Positions 9,220 to 18,772 of a stretch of 64,000 nucleotides of DNA are shown here, in pieces. The DNA comes from Lithacetigena sp037446255 [NCBI: Coprothermobacterota bacterium] (GTDB lineage Bacteria; Coprothermobacterota; HKB111): the NCBI GenBank assembly GCA_037446255.1, contig JBBIIY010000002.1, positions 62,001 through 126,000 of the forward strand, given 5' to 3'. Numbering within the stretch: the first letter of the stretch is position 1; each line of letters opens with the position of its first letter. Both the position numbers and the translations under genes were made by a program. Under the pieces are notes generated by a model. That model searched no databases and was not told where the DNA came from. It was given only the letters and a program-made list of their open reading frames with translations.

Positions 9220-11548
9220 AACCTTTGAATATTATTCTATTTTAGAGAAAGTTAAGGAATACTCACTCACCGAAGAAGGTAAAACTTTTATTCTGAACAT
9301 CAAACCTTACACAGATTTTGCGGATGTTGAAAAGCTTCTCCTGGAAACAGGTGAGGCTATGACTTTCCTTAACAATAACAGTCATCCTTTAAGAGGGTTA
9401 AAAAGCATCAAAGAGCCTTTGGCAATTCTTGCACATAACGGGATTATATCTCCGATTGAATTATGGAATATTGCTAACAACATGCAAATAATCAGTAATT
9501 TCCAACAAACTATGAAAGATCGCGTTAGTTATCCTTACTTAAATAAAATTATAAAATCAATTGCTGAATTTCCAGATTTGTCCAGAAACATAATGGATTC
9601 TATTTCAGAAGATGGAACTGTACTGGATAAGGCTTCATTAGAGTTAAAAACCATAAGGAAAAAAATAGTTATACTTAAAGAAAGGTTAAGGTCAGCCATT
9701 GAAGGAATTGTAAATAGTTCTAATTACAAAACTTACCTCCAGGATTCTTACATTACTGAGAGAAATGGCCGCTGGGTAGTTCCTGTAAAAAGCGATTTAA
9801 AAAATAATTTTCCCGGAATTGTTCATGACATCTCTTCCAGCGGGTCAACTGTATTCATGGAACCTTTAACTACTATACCTCTTAGTAATGAAATTGTAAC
9901 TTTAGAAAAAAAAGAAATAGAAGAAATAAGGCGTATATTAAAAGATTTTTCAGAAAAATTAAAATCTCATTTATCCGAACTGGAAAATCTACTTCAAAGC
10001 ACTATATACCTGGAATCCTTATTTGCACGCGCACTTTTTGGAGCATCGTTTCGGGGAGTTATACCAGAACTGGTAAAAGATAAAAAGATTGAAATAATTG
10101 GAGGAAAACACCCTCTTTTAAATGTGGAAGCAGTACCTGTTGATATTGAGATAGGTTCTTCTTATCGCACTCTGATTATTACCGGACCAAACACCGGAGG
10201 TAAAACAGTTACTTTAAAAATGGTAGGGCTTTTTACGCTTCTCGTTCAAAGTGGTTTTCCCATCCCGGCTTTTAAAGCTACTTTCGGGGTATTTCCAAAA
10301 GTATTCGCTGATATAGGTGATGAACAATCAATCACCCAAAATATGAGCACTTTTTCTTCTCACATAGGTAATATTAGCTCCTTTATAAATGATGTTGATG
10401 AGAATTCACTGGTGATACTTGATGAATTAGGCGCTGGAACAGATCCTCAAGAAGGTTCGGTCTTAGCCTATTCCATAACTTCCTATATTCATTCTTTAAA
10501 ACCTTTGTTAATAATTTCCACGCACCATGGAAACCTGAAAACATTCCCCTACAGCTTTCCTCAATCAGCTAATGGTTCTATGGAGTTTAACCTGGAATCA
10601 TTAAAACCCACTTACAGATTAATAATAGGCGTTCCTGGCAGAAGTTATGCACTTTTTATTGCTTCTAACCTGGGAATTCCTGAAACTATAATCGTCCAAG
10701 CGAACTCATATTTACCAGAAAGCCAAAAAGAGTTTTCTGAATTAGTAAAAAACCTGGAGGAAGCTAGGTTATCTTACGAAGCAAAGCGAAAGGAATATGA
10801 CCGTTTATCAATTGAATCAGAGAATATTATTACTTATTATAATAACCAAACAAAAGAGCTTAAATTAAAAAAACAAAAGATTCTCTCAGAAATCAGGTCA
10901 GAAAATAAAAATGAAATTGACAAAATATTAATCTCCATGAAAGAAGGTCTAAAAAGCTTAATTGACCAGAATGTATCTTTAAAAGTCGCTCAAAAAATAT
11001 ACCAGGAACAAAAAGAACAAGCTGAATCTTTTTTAAATACGCTCCAAACCAAAGAGCAAGAAACAGTTAAACCTCAGGATTTGAAAACTCCTGAAGAGAT
11101 AATTCCTGGAAATGAAGTTTTTGTAGAAACATTGGGTAAATTTGGTTCAGTTTTAAAAATATTTTCAACTAGAAATACCGCTTTGGTACAAATTGGAGCA
11201 CTTAACACTGAGATTCCTTTCAAATCAATTAAAGTAAGGACTAATCCCTTAAAGAATCAGGAAAGATTGGCAGATAAAAATTATACACCCATGGTTACTT
11301 ATCAAAATATACCTCCTACAATAGATCTGCATGGCATGAGAGGTGAAGAAGCCATGATTTTGCTTGATCAGTATATTGAACAATCTTATCTTTCAAATTA
11401 TTTACAGGTAAGGATAATTCATGGTATCGGTAAAGGTATATTAAAAAGATTAGTTAGAAATTATTTGAAAAAACATCCTTATATTTCTCATTTCTCCACC
11501 GATCCTGATGAAGGCGAAGGAGTTACCCTGGTTTTTTTCAATCGTTAA
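9200..11548 (+). CDS. mutS2: endonuclease MutS2
   Basis: A 782-residue MutS2 with core and clamp regions, the MutS ATPase (Walker A GPNTGGKT at about 329-336; Walker B VILDELGAGTDP), a long coiled coil (about 510-620), and a C-terminal Smr nuclease domain with IDLHGMRGEEA and a GIGKGILK loop. MutS2 proteins suppress recombination and, in Bacillus, act on collided ribosomes. It begins with ATG inside the last 20 bases of polX. The polX-mutS2 pairing is conserved in Firmicutes, but the zapA and cvpA genes often found before polX are absent here. It ends two bases from the convergent PBP gene. Confidence 0.96.
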   Translation: MNQHTLKTFEYYSILEKVKEYSLTEEGKTFILNIKPYTDFADVEKLLLETGEAMTFLNNNSHPLRGLKSIKEPLAILAHNGIISPIELWNIANNMQIISNFQQTMKDRVSYPYLNKIIKSIAEFPDLSRNIMDSISEDGTVLDKASLELKTIRKKIVILKERLRSAIEGIVNSSNYKTYLQDSYITERNGRWVVPVKSDLKNNFPGIVHDISSSGSTVFMEPLTTIPLSNEIVTLEKKEIEEIRRILKDFSEKLKSHLSELENLLQSTIYLESLFARALFGASFRGVIPELVKDKKIEIIGGKHPLLNVEAVPVDIEIGSSYRTLIITGPNTGGKTVTLKMVGLFTLLVQSGFPIPAFKATFGVFPKVFADIGDEQSITQNMSTFSSHIGNISSFINDVDENSLVILDELGAGTDPQEGSVLAYSITSYIHSLKPLLIISTHHGNLKTFPYSFPQSANGSMEFNLESLKPTYRLIIGVPGRSYALFIASNLGIPETIIVQANSYLPESQKEFSELVKNLEEARLSYEAKRKEYDRLSIESENIITYYNNQTKELKLKKQKILSEIRSENKNEIDKILISMKEGLKSLIDQNVSLKVAQKIYQEQKEQAESFLNTLQTKEQETVKPQDLKTPEEIIPGNEVFVETLGKFGSVLKIFSTRNTALVQIGALNTEIPFKSIKVRTNPLKNQERLADKNYTPMVTYQNIPPTIDLHGMRGEEAMILLDQYIEQSYLSNYLQVRIIHGIGKGILKRLVRNYLKKHPYISHFSTDPDEGEGVTLVFFNR

Positions 11549-11550
11549 AA

Positions 11551-13602
11551 TCAATGCATATTACAATATTCTTTTGGTGAGGATGAAGGAAAAAATACTT
11601 CTCTTCTAATAATGTTTGCAGGACAGGAGGGAGTTGCAATCATCCTTGAGATATTACAGATAAATAATTCTTCCACTCCTGGTGGTTTGGGAAAATCTAA
11701 CACTTCCCTACCTGATAAATACGGTACTACGGCATGCTGCCATATCTTTTGAGCAAACAATCCAGAATTGTAGACCATATTGGCTTCAGCTATCTCATTA
11801 TCCATACCAGTCCATACTCCTACTAATAAGTTAGGGGAGTAACCGATAAACCAGGCATCTCTATGTTTATCACTGGTTCCTGTCTTACCCGCTGAAGGGA
11901 ATTTTACCTTCATTCCACCTCGCAACTCTTTTTTTGCTATATCTTTAAAAATATCTGTAAGAATATAAGCAGCTTCTTCGCTTAATACTTTTGATTTAAC
12001 TGTGGTAAATTCCTTAATTTTAACCCCTTTGGCAGTAGTAACCAGCTTAACAGGTAGGGGCTCAACCTTATACCCGGCATTCGCTAATACCGAATAGGCA
12101 AAAGATAAATCAAATAAAGTAACCTCATTGCTACCTATAGGAAGAGAATATATTTCTTCTAATTTTGAGTTAACCCCCATTCTTTGGGCATAAGAGATTA
12201 TATCTGCTAATCCTCTGGCTAAAGCAACTTTTATGGCTACTATGTTAGATGAGCGAACTAAGGCATCCCTGATATCCATAGGTCCATAAAAATTTTTTCC
12301 TTCAATTCTCACATATTCCGTTGGTGTCCAGGTACCTGCTGGTGTTTCCAGAGTTATTGGCTCAGAATCAAGGATGGTAAGAGGAGTTACTAATTTTGAT
12401 TCTATCGCTGCAGCATATACAAAAGCCTTAAAAGTTGACCCGGGCTGTCTTAAGGAAAAAACACGGTTTAAAGGTGTTTCTTTATAATTCCTACCTCCAA
12501 CCATACCTAATATTTCTCCTGTTTTCGGGTTTATAGCCATTAAAGCTCCTTGAGGCTGTCGTACATCTTTTTCATCCTTATATTCTTTTATTGTTTTTTC
12601 TTTAACAAGATTTTCTAACTGACTGTTTAATGCTTTTTCCAGATTAACCTGCACTTCATGGTTAAGATTGGTGTAAATTTTTAATCCTCCTCCAAATAAA
12701 ATATCCCGGGGTAATATTTTTTGCAAATATTCTTTTACATAGTCAGTAAAATATTGAACAGAGGAGGTAAATGTTTCCTCTAATGATTTAACTATGGGAG
12801 GATTTTCTTTAGCTTGAGTATATTCTTCGTCTGATATTGCCATATTTTTAAGCATCATATTAAGTACGACCATCATTCTATTTTTTGCTCCTTCATAATT
12901 AGCTTTTGGATTTAACTTGGAAGGAGCGGTAAAAATACCAGCTATCATAGCTGATTCAGCTAAAGTTAAATCTTTACTTGATTTTCCAAAATAATAGCGG
13001 GAAGCGGCCTCCACACCATAATTGCCTTCTCCAAGAAAATAAATATTTAAATACATTTCCAGAATTTCATCTTTAGAATATTCTTTTTCCAATTGAAGAG
13101 CAATAATAATTTCTTTAGTTTTCCTTTCCCAGGTTTTTTCCAGGGTAAGATTAAACAGATCTCGAGCTAACTGCTGAGTTATAGTTGATCCCCCTTCAGC
13201 AATCTTGCCTGTTCGTAAATTCACCCATAAAGCTCTAACAATACCTCTTAAATCTATACCATAATGATTATAAAAACGAACATCTTCGGTAGTGACAATA
13301 GACTTGATTAAAAAAGGAGAAATATCTTTCAACTGAGTGTAGAAACGCCTTTCTCCAAGGTGGATAATAGCTATTAGATTTCCTTCAGAATCAAAAATCT
13401 GGGAAGCTTCAGGTACATTCATAGACAATTCTTCCATGATTAAGGGGATTTTTTGAACATTTTTAGATAGAGACCTTGCATAACTAAAAACAAAAAAGGA
13501 AACTATTGTTAATAATCCAATTAAAATAAAGATAGAAATTATTAAAAATGTTCTTTTATTTTTGTTAATTTTTTTTCTTTTTTTTATTTTAATATTAGAC
13601 AT
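11551..13602 (-). CDS. class A penicillin-binding protein (glycosyltransferase/transpeptidase)
   Basis: A 683-residue bifunctional peptidoglycan synthase. A basic N-terminus (KIKKRKKINKNKR) is followed by one membrane helix at about 19-42. The GT51 domain has the catalytic TTEDVRFYNHYG near 103 and GGSTITQQLARDLF. The transpeptidase has SxxK in PGSTFK (about 388), SSN near 450 and KTGTS near 570. It polymerises lipid II and crosslinks peptides outside the membrane. ATG start; a TATAAT box only eight bases upstream suggests a leaderless transcript. The C-terminus carries several cysteines (FICNISRMIATPSCP). pbpF/ponA-like, but I do not assign a symbol. Confidence 0.94.
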   Translation of the reverse strand: MSNIKIKKRKKINKNKRTFLIISIFILIGLLTIVSFFVFSYARSLSKNVQKIPLIMEELSMNVPEASQIFDSEGNLIAIIHLGERRFYTQLKDISPFLIKSIVTTEDVRFYNHYGIDLRGIVRALWVNLRTGKIAEGGSTITQQLARDLFNLTLEKTWERKTKEIIIALQLEKEYSKDEILEMYLNIYFLGEGNYGVEAASRYYFGKSSKDLTLAESAMIAGIFTAPSKLNPKANYEGAKNRMMVVLNMMLKNMAISDEEYTQAKENPPIVKSLEETFTSSVQYFTDYVKEYLQKILPRDILFGGGLKIYTNLNHEVQVNLEKALNSQLENLVKEKTIKEYKDEKDVRQPQGALMAINPKTGEILGMVGGRNYKETPLNRVFSLRQPGSTFKAFVYAAAIESKLVTPLTILDSEPITLETPAGTWTPTEYVRIEGKNFYGPMDIRDALVRSSNIVAIKVALARGLADIISYAQRMGVNSKLEEIYSLPIGSNEVTLFDLSFAYSVLANAGYKVEPLPVKLVTTAKGVKIKEFTTVKSKVLSEEAAYILTDIFKDIAKKELRGGMKVKFPSAGKTGTSDKHRDAWFIGYSPNLLVGVWTGMDNEIAEANMVYNSGLFAQKIWQHAVVPYLSGREVLDFPKPPGVEELFICNISRMIATPSCPANIIRREVFFPSSSPKEYCNMH

Positions 13603-13610
13603 TTCTCAAG

Positions 13611-13619
13611 ATTATACCA
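13611..13619 (-). promoter_or_regulatory. extended -10 promoter of the PBP gene, leaderless
   Basis: On the minus strand TGGTATAAT ends eight bases before the ATG of the penicillin-binding protein. No Shine-Dalgarno lies between (CTTGAGAA). Transcription would start at or next to the start codon. Confidence 0.5.
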
Positions 13620-13639
13620 TAGTTAATATGATTTAATTT

Positions 13640-13678
13640 TTAACATCTCCTTGACAAAACAGGTATAATAATTATGAA
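13640..13678 (+). promoter_or_regulatory. rib operon promoter (two overlapping candidates)
   Basis: TTAACA (13640-13645), 18 bases, TATAAT (13664-13669) is one candidate. TTGACA (13651-13656), 16 bases, TATGAA (13673-13678) is the other. Either would place the transcription start immediately before the FMN riboswitch. Confidence 0.6.
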
Positions 13679-13680
13679 CT

Positions 13681-13790
13681 CTTTGGGGTTAGGTGTAATT
13701 CCTTACCGGCGGTAAAAGCCCGCGAGCCAATTATTGGTTGAACCGATGTGATTTCGGTGCCGACGGTTAAAGTCCGGATGGGAAAAGGGT
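13681..13790 (+). ncRNA. FMN riboswitch (RFN element)
   Basis: The conserved RFN blocks are present in order: GGGGTTAGGTG, ATTCCTTACCGGCGGT, AGCCCGCGAGCC, GAACCGATGTG, TTCGGTGCCGACGGTTAAAG and TCCGGATGGGA. FMN binding represses riboflavin genes, which follow directly. The 3' flank can form GGGAAAAGG (13780-13788) against CCTTTTCCC (13809-13817), but no U-run follows, so the mode of control is not obvious. Confidence 0.95.
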
Positions 13791-13817
13791 CAAGCATATA
13801 CATTCATGCCTTTTCCC
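13780..13817 (+). promoter_or_regulatory. riboswitch expression-platform hairpin
   Basis: Perfect nine-base arms GGGAAAAGG and CCTTTTCCC overlap the last conserved RFN block. Forming this hairpin would compete with the closing stem of the aptamer. It is followed by CCTTGAACAAAT, not by uridines, and ends 12 bases before the ribD start, so it is not a standard intrinsic terminator. Confidence 0.5.
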
Positions 13818-13829
13818 CCTTGAACAAAT

Positions 13830-14957
13830 ATGAACATTGACAATTATTATATGAAAAAAGCTATAAACCTGGCAAAATACGGTAAGGGAAGGGTAAGTCC
13901 AAATCCTCTGGTTGGTGCTTTAGTTATAAAAAATAATGAAATCATTGGAAGAGGATATCATCATAAAGCAGGAGAACCTCATGCCGAAGTCCTGGCTTTG
14001 AAAGAAGCTGGTTCAACTGCAAAAGGAGCAACTTTAGTAGTAAATTTAGAACCCTGCTGTCATTATGCTAAAACACCACCATGTACTAAAGTGATAATTG
14101 AATCAGGTATCATAAAAGTCGTTTCAGGAATGGAAGATCCCAACCCACTAGTTTCGGGCAAAGGTTTTGCTGAATTACGAAACGCTGGGATAGAAGTTAA
14201 AACCGATGTCCTTAAAAAGCAATGTACCAAGCTTAATGAAGTATTTATAAAATACATTACCTCAAAAAAACCTTTTGTAACTTTAAAGGGTGCAATAAGC
14301 CTTGATGGAAAGGTTTCCTCTGCAACTGGTGAATCTAAATGGATAAGTAATGAAAAATCAAGAAAGATAACTCATAAACTTAGAAGTTTACACGATGCCA
14401 TTTTAGTTGGAGTTGATACTATTATTAAAGACAACCCTCAGTTAACCTGCAGGCTGGATAAAAATAGTAAAAATCCAATTAGAATAATTCTGGATAGCAC
14501 TTTAAGGATTCCCCTTTCCAGCCAGGTAATACAATTATCCAGAAAATCATCATCACCAACTATTATTGTCACTACTGAACAATCTACACCAGATAAAATA
14601 AAAATTATGGAAAAGGAAGGAGTACAGGTATTAGTTACCAGAAGTAATTCCGATTTACAAATTGACCTTAATAATTTGTTAATGATCCTCGGCGAACAAA
14701 ATATTACCAGTATATTAATTGAAGGTGGTCCAACAGTAAATGCCAGCTTTCTTCAGGCAGGTATTGTAGATAAACTCATTTTATTTATTGCTCCTATTTT
14801 AATAGGCGGTAAAACTACTCCTTCTTTGATTGGAGGAACTGGTATTAAAAAACTTGCAGATGCTATTAACCTTACAGATTTTACAATCAGGAAAATTGAT
14901 AACAATTTTCTTTTTGAAGGTTATATAAGAAAACAAAAATTATGTTTACAGGACTAA
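13830..14957 (+). CDS. ribD: bifunctional riboflavin deaminase/reductase RibD
   Basis: A 375-residue enzyme. The N-terminal deaminase has the zinc site HAEVLAL (from 51) and EPCCHYAKTPPC (about 74-85). The C-terminal reductase begins near KPFVTLKGAISLDGKV (about 146) and ends with the LIEGGPTVNASFL segment. It carries out steps two and three of riboflavin synthesis. The opening MNIDNYYMKKAINLAKYGKGR fits the family, so the ATG at 13830 is kept, although no Shine-Dalgarno precedes it: the upstream bases belong to the riboswitch hairpin and CCTTGAACAAAT. First gene of the rib operon; ribE overlaps its end by 16 bases. Confidence 0.96.
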   Translation: MNIDNYYMKKAINLAKYGKGRVSPNPLVGALVIKNNEIIGRGYHHKAGEPHAEVLALKEAGSTAKGATLVVNLEPCCHYAKTPPCTKVIIESGIIKVVSGMEDPNPLVSGKGFAELRNAGIEVKTDVLKKQCTKLNEVFIKYITSKKPFVTLKGAISLDGKVSSATGESKWISNEKSRKITHKLRSLHDAILVGVDTIIKDNPQLTCRLDKNSKNPIRIILDSTLRIPLSSQVIQLSRKSSSPTIIVTTEQSTPDKIKIMEKEGVQVLVTRSNSDLQIDLNNLLMILGEQNITSILIEGGPTVNASFLQAGIVDKLILFIAPILIGGKTTPSLIGGTGIKKLADAINLTDFTIRKIDNNFLFEGYIRKQKLCLQD

Positions 14958-15589
14958 TTGAAGAACTTGGTACAGTAAAAAATATCCAGTTTGTTAACCA
15001 GGGTTCAAAAATAACTTTTTTGGCTTCATTGTCCGAATTTCTGAAAGTGGGCGATAGCGTTTCAGTCAACGGGGTCTGTCTAACAGTTACCCATTGTACC
15101 CAAAATATTTTTACAGTTGAGGTTATGGGTGAAACCTTATCCAGAACAAACCTGGTATTATTAACTCCAAATCAAAAAGTAAATCTTGAAAGAGCTTTAT
15201 TATTAAAGGATAGAATAGCAGGACACCTGGTATCAGGACATGTAGATGAGATAGGTACGATTATTAAAAAAATGAGCACTGGCTTGTCAATGGTAATAGA
15301 AATCAGTGCTTCAGGAAACCTCTTAAGCATGGTGGTCAGTAAAGGGTCAATAACTGTTGATGGGATAAGCCTAACTGTAGTTGAAGTAAAGGATTCAAGC
15401 TTTTCAGTTCACCTGATTTCTCATACTCTGGAAAATACGACCCTGGGTTTTAAGGGTGTTGGTTCAAAAGTAAACCTGGAAAGTGACATTCTGGCGAAAT
15501 ATGTAAATAAATTGTCAGGCTTTCACAGAATTAGTAGTGATAACTATAAAACTATTACCGAAGAATTTCTCAAGGAAAATGGGTTTTGA
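14942..15589 (+). CDS. ribE: riboflavin synthase alpha subunit
   Basis: A 215-residue protein made of two lumazine-binding repeats, the first starting MFTGLIEELGTV and the second at about residue 97 with AGHLVSGHVDEIGTI. It dismutates two 6,7-dimethyl-8-ribityllumazine molecules to riboflavin. The ATG lies inside ribD, so the genes are translationally coupled. ribBA follows after 34 bases with its own CGGAGG. Confidence 0.95.
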   Translation: MFTGLIEELGTVKNIQFVNQGSKITFLASLSEFLKVGDSVSVNGVCLTVTHCTQNIFTVEVMGETLSRTNLVLLTPNQKVNLERALLLKDRIAGHLVSGHVDEIGTIIKKMSTGLSMVIEISASGNLLSMVVSKGSITVDGISLTVVEVKDSSFSVHLISHTLENTTLGFKGVGSKVNLESDILAKYVNKLSGFHRISSDNYKTITEEFLKENGF

Positions 15590-15623
15590 TAATTTCAAAA
15601 CGGAGGTTAATATATATTAATTT

Positions 15624-16826
15624 ATGAGTATTATTTTCAATTCAATACCAGAAGTTCTTGATGATTTAAGTCAAGGTAAAATGATAATCGTGGTGGATGA
15701 TGAACATCGTGAAAATGAAGGCGATTTGATAATGGTAGCAGAATTAGTGACCCCAGAAGCTATAAATTTTATGGCAACTTATGGTAAAGGGCTAATTTGT
15801 GTGCCACTGTCTGAAACCCGACTCAAAGAATTAGACCTTCCAATGATGGTACCTGGGGGAAATTATATATGCGATACTGCCTTCACCATTTCAGTAGATG
15901 CAATAAATACTACCACCGGTATTTCAGCTTTTGAGCGTGCTCAAACCGTTAAAATTCTTACAGATCCAAAATCTAAAAGCGAAGATTTCAAAAAACCAGG
16001 CCACATTTTTCCTTTAAAAGCTAAAAAGGGAGGTGTACTTAAAAGACCCGGACACACAGAAGCGGCTGTTGATTTAGCTTCTTTAGCTGGTCTTTATCCT
16101 GCAGGAGTTATCTGTGAAATTATGAACGATGATGGGACCATGTCCCGATTACCACAACTCCTTGAATTTTCCAAAAAGCATAGTTTAAAAATAATTACCA
16201 TTGCAGAATTAATTAAATTTAGATTTAAGCAGGAAAAATTGGTAACTAAAATAACCACTGCTAATTTACCGACAAAGTATGGAACATTTAAATTATTGAC
16301 CTATGAAGATGACCTGGAAAATAATTATCATATCGCCCTCCAAAAAGGAAATTTCAAGCCTGACGAACCCATCCTAGTAAGAATCCACTCAGAATGTTTA
16401 ACTGGAGATGTATTTGGTTCAATAAGATGTGATTGTGGAGAGCAGCTTTCAGCTGCCCTAACCATGATTGAAAAAAATCAAAATGGTTTGCTTCTTTATA
16501 TGAGGCAGGAAGGCAGAGGAATTGGTCTCATGAATAAAATAAAAGCTTATAAACTTCAGGATGAGGGTAAGGATACCGTAGAAGCAAACCTTGCTCTGGG
16601 TTTTTCAGCTGACTTAAGGGACTATGGGTTTGGTGCCCAAATACTAAAAGATTTAGGGATTAATAAAGTCAGGCTGATAACTAATAATCCTCAAAAAATT
16701 TCGGACTTAAATGAATATGGGATTGAAGTCGTAGAAAGAATACCTCTATCCGTTTGTCCTCAACCTGCAAATTTAAAATATTTAAAGACTAAAAAAGAAA
16801 AATTAGGTCATTTTTTAGATTTATAA
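15624..16826 (+). CDS. ribBA: bifunctional DHBP synthase / GTP cyclohydrolase II
   Basis: A 400-residue fusion. Residues 1-205 form 3,4-dihydroxy-2-butanone-4-phosphate synthase ([38 protein letters not shown]). Residues 206-400 form GTP cyclohydrolase II with the zinc motif [17 protein letters not shown] and RQEGRGIGL. It supplies both precursors of the pathway from ribulose-5-phosphate and GTP. CGGAGG is 20 or more bases from the ATG, which is longer than usual, but the start fits the family. ribH follows after 27 bases. Confidence 0.96.
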   Translation: MSIIFNSIPEVLDDLSQGKMIIVVDDEHRENEGDLIMVAELVTPEAINFMATYGKGLICVPLSETRLKELDLPMMVPGGNYICDTAFTISVDAINTTTGISAFERAQTVKILTDPKSKSEDFKKPGHIFPLKAKKGGVLKRPGHTEAAVDLASLAGLYPAGVICEIMNDDGTMSRLPQLLEFSKKHSLKIITIAELIKFRFKQEKLVTKITTANLPTKYGTFKLLTYEDDLENNYHIALQKGNFKPDEPILVRIHSECLTGDVFGSIRCDCGEQLSAALTMIEKNQNGLLLYMRQEGRGIGLMNKIKAYKLQDEGKDTVEANLALGFSADLRDYGFGAQILKDLGINKVRLITNNPQKISDLNEYGIEVVERIPLSVCPQPANLKYLKTKKEKLGHFLDL

Positions 16827-16853
16827 GATTTACACTTAAAGGAGGAAACAACA

Positions 16854-17321
16854 ATGAGTAAAGTATTTGAAGGAAATCTGTTAGGAGAAGGTTTAAAATT
16901 TGCGATAGTAGTCAGCAGGTTCAATGAGTTCATAACTTCTAAATTATTAGATGGGGCTAAGGACTGTTTAGTAAGACATGGAGTAAAAGAAAGCGATATT
17001 GATATTTTCTGGACACCTGGTTCATATGAAATACCCTTGATTGCCAAAGAAATTGCCAGAAGAAAAAAACACCAAGCTATTATTTGTCTTGGTACAGTTA
17101 TTAGAGGTAGTACTCCTCATTTTGAGTATGTGGCTAATGAAGCTGCCAAAGGAATTGCACAAGTTAATCTGGAAATGGGGATACCTGCTATTTTCGGGAT
17201 TATCACTGCTGATAATTTAGAACAAGCCATAGAGAGGGCAGGAACAAAAGCTGGCAATAAAGGATGGAGTTCAGCTTTAAATGCTATTGAAATGGTAAAT
17301 CTTATTAAAACTCTGGATTGA
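16854..17321 (+). CDS. ribH: 6,7-dimethyl-8-ribityllumazine synthase
   Basis: A 155-residue lumazine synthase that condenses DHBP with the pyrimidine product of RibD and assembles into cages or pentamers. Family signatures are [41 protein letters not shown] and [17 protein letters not shown] strong AAAGGAGG precedes the ATG. The stop codon TGA overlaps the TTG start of the following mobB-like gene by three bases (TTGA). Confidence 0.97.
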   Translation: MSKVFEGNLLGEGLKFAIVVSRFNEFITSKLLDGAKDCLVRHGVKESDIDIFWTPGSYEIPLIAKEIARRKKHQAIICLGTVIRGSTPHFEYVANEAAKGIAQVNLEMGIPAIFGIITADNLEQAIERAGTKAGNKGWSSALNAIEMVNLIKTLD

Positions 17322-17809
17322 AAGTTATAGTTGTTTTTGGTCAGCATAAAACGGGTAAAACTACTGTAGTAGAGTCTCTTATCAGAGGGCTGTCCGATAA
17401 TGGTTTTTCGGTAGCTACCATTAAAGATATTCACTCACCTGACTTTACGCCAGACACTCAGGGTACGGATACTTTTAGACATATTTCCGCAGGAGCTAAG
17501 ATAACTGTGGGTTTAGGTCTAAATAAGACCGCTATTTTCACTCCCCGGAGAATTAAAATAGATAAGTTATTGGAATTTATTGATTGCGATTACTTGATTA
17601 TTGAAGGGAATTTACCTGTTAAAGGAGTAAAAATTTTTTGTGCCCATTCTCCAGAAGAATTACCCTCAACAGATCCAGCTGTAATTGCTATATCTGGATT
17701 GGTTTCTAATTTAAATACTGATTCTTCTAAAATCCCTATCCTCCATCCAATATTACAAAGAAGTGAATTGGTCAATCTGGTTTTAAAAAATAGTAAAGAA
17801 ATAAAATAA
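17318..17809 (+). CDS. mobB: MobB-like GTP-binding protein
   Basis: A 163-residue P-loop protein with GQHKTGKTT at about 7-15 and the MobB-type segment [12 protein letters not shown] followed by [10 protein letters not shown]. MobB proteins bind GTP and assist MobA in attaching GMP or CMP to molybdopterin. No other molybdenum-cofactor gene lies in the window, so the assignment rests on family resemblance only. It starts with TTG overlapping the ribH stop, so it is part of the riboflavin transcript. That placement is unusual and would put it under FMN riboswitch control. Confidence 0.75.
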   Translation: MKVIVVFGQHKTGKTTVVESLIRGLSDNGFSVATIKDIHSPDFTPDTQGTDTFRHISAGAKITVGLGLNKTAIFTPRRIKIDKLLEFIDCDYLIIEGNLPVKGVKIFCAHSPEELPSTDPAVIAISGLVSNLNTDSSKIPILHPILQRSELVNLVLKNSKEIK

Positions 17810-17841
17810 ATACTTAAATATGTTGAATAATTACTGATAAA

Positions 17842-18771
17842 TCATTCAGACTGTTTAAGATTACTTAAAGTAAGCGATACTTGCGACCCTAATTTAGCGT
17901 TATTAAGTAATAGACTTTTATTAGACTTTAAAGATATACCTTTAGAATAGTAATTAATCTTTTTAAGAAGATAGGGTGTCAGATCCTTACCTTTAATACC
18001 AGCAGATTTTGCATCATCTACTGCTTTATTTATGTATATTTGCATTTCATTAAAAGGAATATTTGATGTTTCCGGAGGTGGATTAAGAACTAAAATGGAT
18101 TTCTTCTGGTCAAGCACAGATTGTATCACCAGGTAATCAATAAGACTGTTAATATCCATAAAAAATGAGTTTAATTCGTAAGGAGTATCATATGAATAGA
18201 AGGCAGGAAAGTATTTTGTCTGATAACCAACCACCGGTATTCCTAAAGTTTCTAAAAGTTCAATCGTTTTTGGTATATCCAGTATAGCTTTTACACCCGT
18301 AGAAATGATAGTGGCTTCATATTGAGACATCATCATCAAATCTTGAGATATATCTATAATCCCCTCTTCCCAACCCCTATGAACTCCGCCAATCCCGCCT
18401 GTGGAAAATACTTTTAAACCGCTTTGGTAAGAAATAAATAAGGTAGCGGAAACAGTAGTTCCTCCGGATAGTTTTTTAGCCATAGCATAAGAAAGGTCTC
18501 CTGCAGATAGTTTAACAACATCTTTTTCTTTACCTAAAAATTCAATTTCATCTAATGCAAGACCTACCTTTATTTGGCCTTTAATAACCCCGATGGTAGC
18601 CGGGATTACACCAGTTGATTTTACGACACTTTCTAAAGCCAGAGATAATTCCACATTGTCAGGAAAAGGTAAACCATGTGTTAACACTGCAGTTTCCAGA
18701 GCTAAAACTGGTTTATTATTTAATAGGGCATATTTTATTTCTGGAGATATATAAATAAGATCTTTTAAAAT
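17842..18771 (-). CDS. psuG: pseudouridine-5'-phosphate glycosidase
   Basis: PsuG splits pseudouridine-5'-phosphate to uracil and ribose-5-phosphate (or makes it in reverse). Family marks are VLTHGLPFP, GVIPATIGVIKG, GGTTVSATL, STGGIGGVHRGWEEGIIDIS, TGVKAILDIPKTIELLETLGIP and LNPPPE. The first canonical start is GTG at 18687, but conserved N-terminal sequence (SPEIKYALLNNKPVLALETAV) is encoded before it in the same open frame, which has no ATG, GTG or TTG. An ATT at 18771, overlapping the ricT stop, would give 309 residues, the normal length. That start codon is inferred. Last gene of the hisS operon; no psuK kinase is adjacent. Confidence 0.85.
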   Translation of the reverse strand: MLKDLIYISPEIKYALLNNKPVLALETAVLTHGLPFPDNVELSLALESVVKSTGVIPATIGVIKGQIKVGLALDEIEFLGKEKDVVKLSAGDLSYAMAKKLSGGTTVSATLFISYQSGLKVFSTGGIGGVHRGWEEGIIDISQDLMMMSQYEATIISTGVKAILDIPKTIELLETLGIPVVGYQTKYFPAFYSYDTPYELNSFFMDINSLIDYLVIQSVLDQKKSILVLNPPPETSNIPFNEMQIYINKAVDDAKSAGIKGKDLTPYLLKKINYYSKGISLKSNKSLLLNNAKLGSQVSLTLSNLKQSE

Positions 18772-18772
18772 T

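Noticed and set aside
13657-13669. TTGACA and TATAAT seven bases apart as a single promoter upstream of the riboswitch
   Set aside because: The spacer is far too short. Two overlapping promoters with normal spacing explain the region better.
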